From positions 310,001 through 374,000 of the forward strand of contig NZ_FNAV01000004.1 in NCBI RefSeq assembly GCF_900102075.1: 64,000 nucleotides of DNA. Direction: 5' to 3'. The translations under genes were made by a program, and so were the position numbers. The notes under the pieces are model-generated. The model was given only the letters and a program-made list of their open reading frames with translations. It did not search any database and was not told the DNA's origin. Below, piece by piece: positions 45,728-54,523 of the stretch; position 1 is the first letter of the stretch, and each line of letters begins with the position of its first letter. Source of the stretch: Salipiger thiooxidans (GTDB lineage: Bacteria > Pseudomonadota > Alphaproteobacteria > Rhodobacterales > Rhodobacteraceae).

Positions 45728-47324
45728 TAATTCTTCCTACGATCCGAAAGGAAACGGGGTTGTCTACACGCCAGCAGCAGTCACTGAAGTGGTTGTTGCT
45801 CAGGCGTTGGCGAAACTGGATGTCACGGCGATCGGCTCTGTTCTTGAGCCAAGCTGTGGTGACGGTTCGTTTGTGCGCACGCTGTTGGCGACAAGCTCTC
45901 TGAATATCTACGCGCTGGACAAAGACGAAGAAGCGATCACACACTGCAAAGCCGAATTCGACAAGGCTCATGTCTATTGTGGCGACTTCTTTGAGGACCT
46001 GCCGGAGGTTTGGCCTAAGCAATTCGATATCATCATTGGTAATCCACCGTATGTGAGTTGGCATCGTTGTGACCCGGATACGAGGTCGCGTCTTGACCGC
46101 ATCGGTGAGCAATATGATTTTGAAGGCAGGCATCTCAGGAACGCATGGGCGGGTTTCGTTGTGAAAGCCACGATGAAGCTGGCACAAAAAGGTGTCCTCG
46201 CTTTCGTTATTCCTTATGAATTCTTAACTGTATCTTATGGCAAGCGCCTTCGGGACTGGATGGAGGGTCACTTCACGACCCTTGATATCTACATTCCGAA
46301 TGAGAAAGCTTTCAAATCCATAGACCAAGATGCAGTTACTGTTATTGCGACCAAAGGAGAAGGTCCGTGTGAAACTGTGCTGCACCGAGTAGCATCACTT
46401 GAGACAGCAGGGGTTCAATCAAGTTGCCGTCTTTCGTCTGGAGCCATCAAAGCCGCCTCTTTAGAGATGAAAGGATTCTTACTGGATAGTGAGGTGCTTA
46501 ACCTAATTCAGAAGATCGACCAGAACTGTGAACGTGTCTCGGATTTTTGCGATAATGCTGCTGGTACTGTCACCGCTGCGAACGACTATTTTATTTTGTC
46601 CCGAGCTGACCTGGAGTTTAATAAGCTCACTCGTTGGGCGCGGCCGATCATAAAAAAATCAAGTTTCCTCGGCGATGCGGTTAGTTTTTCGGTCGAGCAC
46701 TTTGATGAGCTCGAATCTACCGGTAAGGCTTGCTATCTTCTGGATTTTTCCAAATTACACGCTGAAAAGTTGCCTAAGGCAGTTCAACGATATATAGAAT
46801 TAGGTGAAGAAGAAGGTATCGATCAGCGTTACAAGTGTAGGCATAGAAAGGACTGGTTTAAGGTTCCGGTTGTTCAACCGAATGAGGGTTTTTTCTTCAA
46901 ACGCTCACACATCGTCCCGCGGTTTTGCGTAAATGAGTGCGGTGTGCTTGCAACCGATTCAGCTTATCATATCCGGATGAAGCCGGGGGTCGCGATTCAT
47001 GACCTTTGTGCGTCGTTCTACAATTCGTTGACGCTGCTCTTCGCAGAGATCGAGGGGAGGTTCTACGGTGGCGGTGTTCTTGAGGTTACGCCCAATGAAT
47101 TTAGGAGACTTCCGGTTCCGTTGAGTGAATTCTCGGCGTCCGATTTCTCTAGATTTGAGGGTAGGTTTACGCTCGCCGATGGTGCCCAGGCTGCAATACA
47201 GTTTTCTAATGATCGGTTAATGGCAAAACTTCAGCTCTCTACATCAGATTTAGATACTATAGAAGGAGCTCGGCAAACTTTGCAACGCCATAGGCTTCGC
47301 CACGGAGGCAAGTCCCAGAGCTAA
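45696..47324 (+). CDS. N6-adenine-type DNA methyltransferase (Eco57I-like)
   Basis: A 542-residue class I SAM methyltransferase. The X/I region has YTPAAVTEVVVAQAL and VLEPSCGDGSF (residues about 49-59), the SAM acidic residue is in YALDKDEEA, and the catalytic NPPY is at residues 116-119 (IIGNPPYVSWH). The long C-terminal half is a target-recognition-type domain with no nuclease motif. It would protect host DNA from the HNH enzyme encoded by the overlapping upstream gene. Last gene of the coupled set; no terminator was recognised after it. Confidence 0.9.
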   Translation: MKDSNSVPLRSNSSYDPKGNGVVYTPAAVTEVVVAQALAKLDVTAIGSVLEPSCGDGSFVRTLLATSSLNIYALDKDEEAITHCKAEFDKAHVYCGDFFEDLPEVWPKQFDIIIGNPPYVSWHRCDPDTRSRLDRIGEQYDFEGRHLRNAWAGFVVKATMKLAQKGVLAFVIPYEFLTVSYGKRLRDWMEGHFTTLDIYIPNEKAFKSIDQDAVTVIATKGEGPCETVLHRVASLETAGVQSSCRLSSGAIKAASLEMKGFLLDSEVLNLIQKIDQNCERVSDFCDNAAGTVTAANDYFILSRADLEFNKLTRWARPIIKKSSFLGDAVSFSVEHFDELESTGKACYLLDFSKLHAEKLPKAVQRYIELGEEEGIDQRYKCRHRKDWFKVPVVQPNEGFFFKRSHIVPRFCVNECGVLATDSAYHIRMKPGVAIHDLCASFYNSLTLLFAEIEGRFYGGGVLEVTPNEFRRLPVPLSEFSASDFSRFEGRFTLADGAQAAIQFSNDRLMAKLQLSTSDLDTIEGARQTLQRHRLRHGGKSQS

Positions 47325-47474
47325 GTTAGCTTATCTTTTCTGTCGGAGCAGGGACGGTGGTGACAGTCAATATGAGATCCGATGTCGTGGCATTGAAGGC
47401 GGTTTCCCCTTTTTTGTCGCCTATGATGTGGAGCGTCCGCGCTAGAGTTTGGTGTTAAGTGTCAGGCATCGCCA

Positions 47475-47600
47475 TTAGCTCGCCGAGCATGCTGCCCGAC
47501 CGCGCTTCTTCGCTGGTGTGGGCCGCCGGGTGCGATCTACAGCTACGGCCAGGGCTTCTTTGCGGTCTTCAGACGACAAAGACAGGAAGGGCTCAGGCAT
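47475..47600 (-). pseudogene. Truncated AbiEii-type toxin gene (5' fragment)
   Basis: The ATG at 47600 overlaps the antitoxin stop by 8 bp, the normal AbiE arrangement. The peptide starts MPEPFLSLSSEDRKEALAVA, as AbiEii/AbiGii nucleotidyltransferase toxins do. Similarity ends after about 23 residues, and a TAA follows at codon 42. The catalytic GS-x-DxD core is missing, so no active toxin can be made from it. The interval 47325-47474 has no recognisable gene. Confidence 0.6.
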
Positions 47601-48186
47601 GCGCCGCCTTTGCGACACTGCGTGCAAGCCAGGTCGGGAACTGCGGTGCTGCCGTTACCAATTCGTCAAACGCCGCTGCGGGCAGTTTCTGCTTCAGCGA
47701 TCTAAGAGCTGTCTCTGCCTGTTCCGGCCCGAGCCAGGCCAGAGCGCGAACAGCACTGCCTGCCGGCCTCTTCCCCAGGGCGAGTTGCCATCGGGGGGCG
47801 TGGCGCAGTTCCACGAGTTGTTTGCCCAATGAGAGCGTGCGGCTGCGACCCGAGGTCAGGTACACGGAGCGAACAGACACTTGCGTGGTCAACCCAAGCG
47901 CATTCGCTTCGGCGGCGCCGGTTGGAACAATGACTTCGCCACGTTGCGCCGCGAGGGCCTCGACGGCCTGTTCCACGGTCGGTGCGCGCGTTCCAAACCG
48001 GCTTTTGATCAGTCGCAGGTAAACCCCGCGTCCGGCACGGATCAACTGGCCGCGCTCGGCGAGGCGCGACAAGGCCTGATCCACACCGGCACGGCTGCCG
48101 AGGTGCAGCAGCCCCTTTGCGGCAAGTGGCGCTCCTTCCGGAAGTCCCTCTGCATGGGTCAATATCTGTTCGGCAAGGCGCTGCAT
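47593..48186 (-). CDS. AbiEi-like antitoxin / DUF6088-type transcriptional regulator
   Basis: A 197-residue protein with an N-terminal winged HTH ('GAPLAAKGLLHLGSRAGVDQ', then LSRLAERGQLIRAGRGVYL) and the C-terminal AbiEi-type region with VPTGAAEANALGLTTQVSV and RHAPRWQLALGKRPAGSAVR. Members are type IV antitoxins that repress their own operon. An inverted repeat upstream (48197-48226) fits autoregulation. The cognate toxin gene directly downstream is truncated. The ATG has GGAG 9 nt upstream. Confidence 0.82.
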   Translation of the reverse strand: MQRLAEQILTHAEGLPEGAPLAAKGLLHLGSRAGVDQALSRLAERGQLIRAGRGVYLRLIKSRFGTRAPTVEQAVEALAAQRGEVIVPTGAAEANALGLTTQVSVRSVYLTSGRSRTLSLGKQLVELRHAPRWQLALGKRPAGSAVRALAWLGPEQAETALRSLKQKLPAAAFDELVTAAPQFPTWLARSVAKAAHA

Positions 48187-48196
48187 GATCGTTCTC

Positions 48197-48226
48197 CTGT
48201 CAGAAATATACGCAGTTTTCTGACAG
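48197..48226. promoter_or_regulatory. Inverted repeat operator in the AbiEi promoter
   Basis: CTGTCAGAAA (48197-48206) and TTTCTGACAG (48217-48226) are perfect 10-bp arms with a 10-bp spacer. The right arm with three more bases forms the palindrome TTTCTGACAGAAA (48217-48229). It lies 11 bp before the antitoxin start, where AbiEi antitoxins bind to autorepress. Confidence 0.7.
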
Positions 48227-48229
48227 AAA

Positions 48230-49326
48230 CCAATCCGTGCTGTCGGACGAGGTGAGGAGGGTGGTAGCTTTGTGCCATGGGTAGCAGGCTGGCCTTCGGC
48301 GATTTTCAGAGGGGAACACGCTTACCGAAGGCCCCGCAGTTGCAGGCATTCCTTGACGGCAGCAGCCCGCCTCTTGTCCAGGTACTCGGCCAAATCGTCG
48401 ATATGGACGCCTTTGGCGCATTTCTGCGACGCTTCCATGCGGACGAGAGGAAGGGCGATGGAACCAGCCGAGACTTTGCGGACGAACTTGTCGGTACTCA
48501 GACTGAAAAATCCCTGGCGACATCCTCAGCGGGAATGATCGGTCGCCCGGAATACATTGCTATCAAGAGAAACGCCGTGTTCATGACCCCGGAGTGAAGC
48601 ACGATGGCATAGTTGGGAGAAGGTCGCGCAGCGGGTTGGCGGGGAAGCGGATAGCATGGAGCGCAAATCGGACGGGTACGTTGGGTCGGAGAGACTCTCC
48701 GAAGCGTGTGAAAGGGGGTAGGGAGCCCATGCTTGGGTCAGTCGGGCGGGAGCCTCGACGCCAAGCAACGCTTCTGGAGAGGCCGCAAGACAAGTGCACC
48801 TTTTGCGGTGCAGACATCCCCGGATCCCGCTGGGGGGGCTGCCACACCGGTGCTGCCGGCAGGAGGAGGGTCATCCAGGCCCGCGGCAGCGCCTTGAGGG
48901 CCGAACCCTCTGCGCTTTCATAGACAGGTTGAGCAGGAACACCGTTCAGGCCAGCTGGACGACATCTTGGAGTACTTTGACGCGCCCCTCCTGAGCAAAT
49001 GCAGTTTGCCAAGGGGCGGCCTTCGGGAATAGTATTCCAAGATTTCGAGCCATTTTTTTGGTTCGCAGAGTTTTTCAACACAATCGGGCGGGGAGCGGTC
49101 ATTCGCCGCGGTCGCGAAGGCGCCCCTGCCGCACCGCCGAAGCGGACATTCAGGCGAGAACCAAGGCTGAAGCCCGCTCGATCGACACCAGGGGCGGGAA
49201 GCGGGCATTCTCTGCAAGCGCGAGATTTTCTTTCGCATCCCGCAAAGCAGGCTTTACTATCGCCAGACGCATTGCACCAAATCAACTCAAACACTTACTC
49301 TGGGCTGAACCAAGCCCCAAGCTCAC
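48230..49326. other. Long degenerate intergenic stretch
   Basis: About 1.1 kb without a convincing gene. Several short frames exist. The most protein-like is 48594-48923 (+), with a CTFCGADIPGSRWGGC zinc-finger-like segment and no ribosome site. Composition is mixed. It probably contains decayed mobile-element or gene remnants. No intron, tRNA or repeat was recognised. Confidence 0.45.
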
Positions 49327-49335
49327 GAGGTCACT

Positions 49336-52300
49336 GTGCCAGTTGACGAAACTGCAATACGCCAATGGGCCGACCGCCACGATTGTCGTAGCAACCTACC
49401 AATACTTGTTCGCCGCCTGATCACGGAAACCACGGGATCCCTTGTTTCCATGCGCTTTCCCGGAAACGAAGCGGTCGATTTGCCTGGGCTTGACGGTCAA
49501 GTGGAATGTGAAGCCGGGACAGTCTGGGTGCCGCAAGGCCGAAGCGTATGGGAAATGGGTTGCAATGTAGACCCTCGAAGTAAAGCCGACGGTGATTATC
49601 AAAAGAGAACTAAAGAAACGCCGCAAGACCAGCGCGAGAATAGTGCATTCGTCTTCGTGACGCCGAGGAGGTGGAACGGAAAAGAAGACTGGCTTGAAGA
49701 GCAACGTGGTGAAGGCGCTTGGGCGACCGTTGAGGCATTAGACGCCATAGACCTTGAAACTTGGCTCGAAGACGCGCCTGCCACGGCCCGTTGGTTGGGT
49801 GAAAAGCTGGGTGTCGCCTGGCCCGGGCTGAAGACACCTCACGAATGGTGGAATAGCTGGGCGACAGCTTCGGTGCCGCCATTGTCCATCAAGCTTGTTT
49901 CTTCTAGACGACACAACGAGCAGAGCGTGTTGTTGCAGAAGTTGCGCGACCGAGAGCAAATAGTTCCGGTTCAAGCTGACGATAGAGGGGAGGCCGTTGC
50001 ATTTGTCGTTGCAACAATGATCGAGGCCGATGCTCTCGATCTTCTTGATACGACAGTTGTTGCCACATCTCGCGATGCCAGAATTCCTACGAGCGCAAAC
50101 CACCTTATTGTCGTTGCGGACGGCGGAGATGGGGAGGAGTTGGATTTTGGTGATCGACGAAATTTGACTATTGTCCGCGCATATCCCAAGGGCCGTTTAG
50201 ATGTCCGGGAGGCACTGCTGCTTTCGCACGTCCCCTCAGATACCTTTCGCGCTGAACTCGAGAGTATGGGGCTATCGCGTGATGACGCGGATAACCTCTC
50301 CATCAAGGTCGGTCATTCTGTTCCTGTATTGCGGCGTCAGCTCTCTCGTGATCCTGAGGTTCGGCGGCCTAGTTGGGTTAGAGATCGCGCAGTGGCAAAA
50401 CGTGTCCTCCCGTTCGCATTGGCAGGCTCGTGGGTTGAGCGCGAGAGCATGGATGACAGCACAATTCTCCAGCTATTGGGTGATTTTCGGGATTGTGAAG
50501 TGGAACCAGTTCGAGACGAACTGCTCGCTTTGAACGACGCACCAATTACTCGCTATGGGCATGTGAATGTCGTCGTATCACAAATCGACGCACTTTTTGC
50601 CGTAGGGCCTTACATAGATCGAGACGATCTGGACCGTTTCTTTCAACTCTTGCCGGAGTTGCTGGGCGATAGAGACCCCGCCTTAGATCTGCCTCAAGAT
50701 CAGTGGTACATGGCCAATGTGTTGGGTCACGCGAGAAGTTTTTCGGGTGCCCTTCTTTCCGGTCTCGGCGACGCGTTGGGCATTCTATCCGTTCATGGTG
50801 CAGAAATCTGCGGTGATAGGTTGGGAGTTGACCTTTCATATCGTGCCGCGCAAATTGTTCGGTCACTGATGCAAGGTGCTGACCAAGAACGCTGGCTTTC
50901 TATTCGGGGACACCTACGAACATTGGCGGAGGCATCTCCATCTGCGTTCCTTGATTGCCTTGAAGCTGAGCTTAGAGAACCAGTACCAGCCATACGCGCC
51001 ATCATGGGAACCACTGAAGGTTTCGTGAGTGGCGAGTGTTTGCGGACCAATTTGCTTTGGGCGCTTGAACTTTTGGCTTGGCACCCTGTTCACTTTTCTC
51101 GTGTCGCAGAGATTGTTTTTGGCCTTCGCCGTCTGGAGGTGGAAGACAACTGGTCAAACTCGCCGAAATCAACCGCCCGTTCTCTGTTCAGGGCTTGGCT
51201 GCCTGCCACCGCTCTCAGTGCTGCGGAAAAGATAGCTGTCTTACGGCGCTTGTCCGCGCAGTCTCGATATGCTGCGATGGACGTCTGCATCTCTCTTCTT
51301 CCAGGAGGTGGCCCAAATTTCGCTTCACGCACCGCGAGGCCGCAATGGCGAGCACTGGATGCAGAAGTGCCGTCACCGACAAATGCGGATGTCCGCACGG
51401 CGGCGATCGAAGCCAGCCGACTACTGCTCGACTTGGCTCCATTTGAAAAGTCGGAGCTGGAACAGCTGTTAGAGGTTGCGACACGTATTCATCCTGACGA
51501 CCTATCTCGCTTGGTCATCGAGGTCGAGAGTTGGTCAGCGACAGCAACCGATGAGGACAAAGCTGATCTTCGGCACAACCTTCGTCGGCGCGATGTTCTT
51601 CGTGCTTATCAGGAAGGTGAAGAGGACGAACAGTTGGCAGCCGCGCTTCGGCGTATGGAAGAGGCTTTATCCCCTCAGTCCCCGACTGCTCGCCACCGTT
51701 GGCTGTTTGAAAATTCCCACGTTGAGTGGCGTGCGCTGGTGGAAGACGAAGGAAATGGGCGCTTGTCATGGCAGGAGCGAAACGCACTTGTCGAAGAGCG
51801 CCGCCGAAACGCCATCGCTGAAATCAGGGAGCTATTGGGAGATCAAGCGGTTCTTCCGTTTGCGCTTAGCGTGAAGCAACCAGAACTGGTGGCTCAAATC
51901 TTGGTTCCGCAAGACGCGGCAGTGGAAACGGCGACCCACTGGGTCTCGGCTGCGTTGCGCACCGAGGCAAATGATCAATCCAATCCATTCCTGCGGCAAC
52001 TTCTATGGAGCGCAGGTTGGATCGACCTTGCCGCAGTCGTGGCTGGCCTAGAGGCACAAGGAATCCTGAACAGTGAAGTGGAGCGCCTGAGATTCGCCGA
52101 GCACCTTCCTGGTCGTTCAATTGGCTGGCAGGTCGCAGAAAGCTTGGGCGAAGACGTGGCTTCTGCATTTTGGAATTCGGCATCAATTCATATTTGGGAT
52201 GACACGCCGTCCACCGAAGTGGAGTACGCCGTTACAAAGCTCATTGAACATCAGCGTCCTAGATCTGCGTTTTCAGCCGTTTCTCTGTGGAGGAACAAGC

Positions 52301-53127
52301 TGCCAGCAAGCCGGTGGGTCGAGATCCTACAAGCAGTTGCTCACGGAGAGGAACGGGATGGGCCTTTTCCAAGTTCCTACAATCTGGATGAAGTGCTTCA
52401 AATCCTCGACGCAGACGAAGAAATCTCTGACGATCAAATCGCCAATATAGAACTGCCCTTCGTGCCTCTTCTGAGCTCATACGGACATAGGCGTCACAAG
52501 CGTACACTGGCCTTGCACCGACAACTTGCTCGCGACCCTAAGTTCTTTATTGAGCTACTTTGTTGGCAGTATCGTCGGCGCGATGGGGCGGAAGAACTCG
52601 AGCGAGAGGAGCTATCGGCGGAGAAGCGCAAGTTTCTTGCAGAGCTGGCCTATCATTCCTTGGAGGGGTGGAAGAAAGTCCCCGGCTGCAATGACGAAGG
52701 TGCGATGTCTCCGGATGATTTCACCTCATGGGCTGATAGCGCCTTAAGACTTGCGGCGGATGCTGACCGCAAGGAAGTCGCTGAAATCCATTTTGGAGCT
52801 CTGCTCGCACGACTGGCGCGGAGACGGTCCTGGGATGACTGGTTGCCTGACGTCATCTTGGAGTATCTAGATCGCTCTGAATGCGCCGGACTAAGAGAGC
52901 GGTTCTGTATGGGGGTCCGAAATGCACGAGGTGTAACAACGCGCAGCCCGTACGATGGCGGGGAGCAAGAGCGCAGACTTGCTGAGCGCTATCGAGACTT
53001 GGCTGCTAGATATGGCAATTCCCACCCTCGGTTGTCGGAAAGCCTCATGTCCATTGCAGAAGGATATGAATGGGATGCACGTCGAGAAGACGAGCGGGCG
53101 GCAGTGGGTGAGCGCTGGCATCCTTGA
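49336..53127 (+). CDS. Very large protein with nuclease-like N-terminus and degenerate STAND-like ATPase region
   Basis: A 1263-residue cytosolic protein, GTG start at 49336 with GAGG 5-6 nt upstream. Residues about 35-110 (AVDLPGLDGQVEC, VWVPQGRSVWEMG, KADGDYQKRT) resemble a PD-(D/E)xK-like domain seen at the head of large defence proteins. Residues about 185-345 follow a STAND NTPase layout, but the P-loop position reads VPVQADDRGEAVAF without GK[ST]. A winged-helix-like part (VGHSVPVLRRQL) and ~850 residues of helical repeats follow. Family not named with certainty. Convergent with the RES gene. Confidence 0.7.
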   Translation: MPVDETAIRQWADRHDCRSNLPILVRRLITETTGSLVSMRFPGNEAVDLPGLDGQVECEAGTVWVPQGRSVWEMGCNVDPRSKADGDYQKRTKETPQDQRENSAFVFVTPRRWNGKEDWLEEQRGEGAWATVEALDAIDLETWLEDAPATARWLGEKLGVAWPGLKTPHEWWNSWATASVPPLSIKLVSSRRHNEQSVLLQKLRDREQIVPVQADDRGEAVAFVVATMIEADALDLLDTTVVATSRDARIPTSANHLIVVADGGDGEELDFGDRRNLTIVRAYPKGRLDVREALLLSHVPSDTFRAELESMGLSRDDADNLSIKVGHSVPVLRRQLSRDPEVRRPSWVRDRAVAKRVLPFALAGSWVERESMDDSTILQLLGDFRDCEVEPVRDELLALNDAPITRYGHVNVVVSQIDALFAVGPYIDRDDLDRFFQLLPELLGDRDPALDLPQDQWYMANVLGHARSFSGALLSGLGDALGILSVHGAEICGDRLGVDLSYRAAQIVRSLMQGADQERWLSIRGHLRTLAEASPSAFLDCLEAELREPVPAIRAIMGTTEGFVSGECLRTNLLWALELLAWHPVHFSRVAEIVFGLRRLEVEDNWSNSPKSTARSLFRAWLPATALSAAEKIAVLRRLSAQSRYAAMDVCISLLPGGGPNFASRTARPQWRALDAEVPSPTNADVRTAAIEASRLLLDLAPFEKSELEQLLEVATRIHPDDLSRLVIEVESWSATATDEDKADLRHNLRRRDVLRAYQEGEEDEQLAAALRRMEEALSPQSPTARHRWLFENSHVEWRALVEDEGNGRLSWQERNALVEERRRNAIAEIRELLGDQAVLPFALSVKQPELVAQILVPQDAAVETATHWVSAALRTEANDQSNPFLRQLLWSAGWIDLAAVVAGLEAQGILNSEVERLRFAEHLPGRSIGWQVAESLGEDVASAFWNSASIHIWDDTPSTEVEYAVTKLIEHQRPRSAFSAVSLWRNKLPASRWVEILQAVAHGEERDGPFPSSYNLDEVLQILDADEEISDDQIANIELPFVPLLSSYGHRRHKRTLALHRQLARDPKFFIELLCWQYRRRDGAEELEREELSAEKRKFLAELAYHSLEGWKKVPGCNDEGAMSPDDFTSWADSALRLAADADRKEVAEIHFGALLARLARRRSWDDWLPDVILEYLDRSECAGLRERFCMGVRNARGVTTRSPYDGGEQERRLAERYRDLAARYGNSHPRLSESLMSIAEGYEWDARREDERAAVGERWHP

Positions 53128-53226
53128 TACGGATGCAAGCCGATGGCCGTTTTCGGGAGTAGCGCTACAGCATTTGATGCTAGAACGAAGGGACGCTTCC
53201 CGTGTTTCCAGAATAGTTCGCCGAAA

Positions 53227-54228
53227 CTAGATCTCCACCGTCCTGGCTATTTGGCCATCGAAGAGGCATAGGCCGACCAAACGCGATCGGTTTCCAATCG
53301 AAAAGTCCGCATTCAAAATTACAAGATTGTACGCGTGCTCTGGGGCTCGTGTTGAAGGGTATCGAATAGCATCAAACCCAGACGAGCGGGCGCAGTCCGC
53401 GACAAACCTTGAAAAAACATAGGCAGCTTTCTTATACCCCATTTCCTCCTGAGGAGTACTGAGGAGTGCTGAAAACGCGAGCGCATTCAACAGATCTGAT
53501 TGGTTTTTATGGCTGTCGTATGGGGTCGCCAAATCCAAGATCTTCAAGTCACTATCGAGCGCAATTTCAGCAACAGCGCAATTTTTACCTCTTAGTTCAT
53601 GAAAACAAGTTTCTTTGCTATCACCTAGGTATAGTACCGGTTGCCCTGCGTGGTTGTACCTACCTTCGCCGACATACTTGGGGTCGGCAAAGTCAAACTG
53701 ACCCACTGATATTTCTCTCAGCCCTTCCAGCCCACGCGCTCTATATAAGCTAGACGGCATCGTAGTGGCGTTGGTCGATTGTGATAGAGCCTCCAAGGTC
53801 TGGAGAACTTTCTGGGCGAACTCGTTCTTCAATAGGAGAAATGGCGTCTCGTGCGCAATAGCGTGAATGGAGGCCACGTTATCCTCAAACTCAACAGGGA
53901 CATCGAATGGTAATTCGTACGGGTAGAGGGTGTATCCCAACTTTTCGCCGCACCTTGGGCAATCCAGCTCCTGAACGAGGCGCTCGAATTGTTCTTTTGT
54001 ATAAAATGCACTGATCCGAGATCCGTCATAAAATGCGTCAAGTTGTATTTGGTTGCACTGAAACTCTGCGGAATCGGCAGCGTATGCCGCTGGCCATATC
54101 TTTAGGAACTTTTCGTTGCATCGGTCGCAGCATGCAATGTCTGCCGAGAACCAAGAGTCCAGTTCTTGAAGAAACACATCTTCGAATGCAGCCTCGTCGA
54201 GCGGGTGTGTAGGTGAAGACGAACTCAC
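53227..54228 (-). CDS. RES-domain protein with N-terminal zinc-binding domain
   Basis: A 333-residue protein. The N-terminal part carries two CxxC pairs (ACCDRCNEKF and LDCPRCGEKL) as in HEPN/RES N-terminal zinc domains. The C-terminal RES domain has the expected Arg, Tyr and Glu positions (SLYRARG, GEGRYNHAGQPVLYLGD, CFHELRG). RES enzymes degrade NAD+ as toxins or act in defence. No Xre antitoxin gene is adjacent, so it is probably not a classical RES-Xre pair. A GTG at 54228 with AGGAC upstream was chosen; an in-frame TTG at 54336 would add 36 residues. Confidence 0.8.
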   Translation of the reverse strand: MSSSSPTHPLDEAAFEDVFLQELDSWFSADIACCDRCNEKFLKIWPAAYAADSAEFQCNQIQLDAFYDGSRISAFYTKEQFERLVQELDCPRCGEKLGYTLYPYELPFDVPVEFEDNVASIHAIAHETPFLLLKNEFAQKVLQTLEALSQSTNATTMPSSLYRARGLEGLREISVGQFDFADPKYVGEGRYNHAGQPVLYLGDSKETCFHELRGKNCAVAEIALDSDLKILDLATPYDSHKNQSDLLNALAFSALLSTPQEEMGYKKAAYVFSRFVADCARSSGFDAIRYPSTRAPEHAYNLVILNADFSIGNRSRLVGLCLFDGQIARTVEI

Positions 54229-54523
54229 ACTTTTGTCCTGTAAATTTATGGCTTTACTCAGCTGACTAACTAACCATGAATGGCGAGGATTGCTAATCCC
54301 AAATCTGCCTCTTCCGCCAGTGGCTGCTTTAGGCAAGCGGCAACGCAGCGACGAAGGTCTCGATCAACTGCAGCTTTGGGCCGGGACCACGCAACCACAC
54401 AGCGACCGTAGCCCGTTCTAGACGCTACGGAACCGCAGTGCAGCTTCGGGCTAAGGTTGACCGCAGTCGAGCCGAACCGTTTTGCGGGGCTTCATGAGGG
54501 CACGCGACAAAGGAGGCAATTCA

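Noticed and set aside
48594-49320. Group II intron or transposase remnant
   Set aside because: No domain V-like fold, reverse transcriptase motif or transposase motif could be recognised; left as unexplained.
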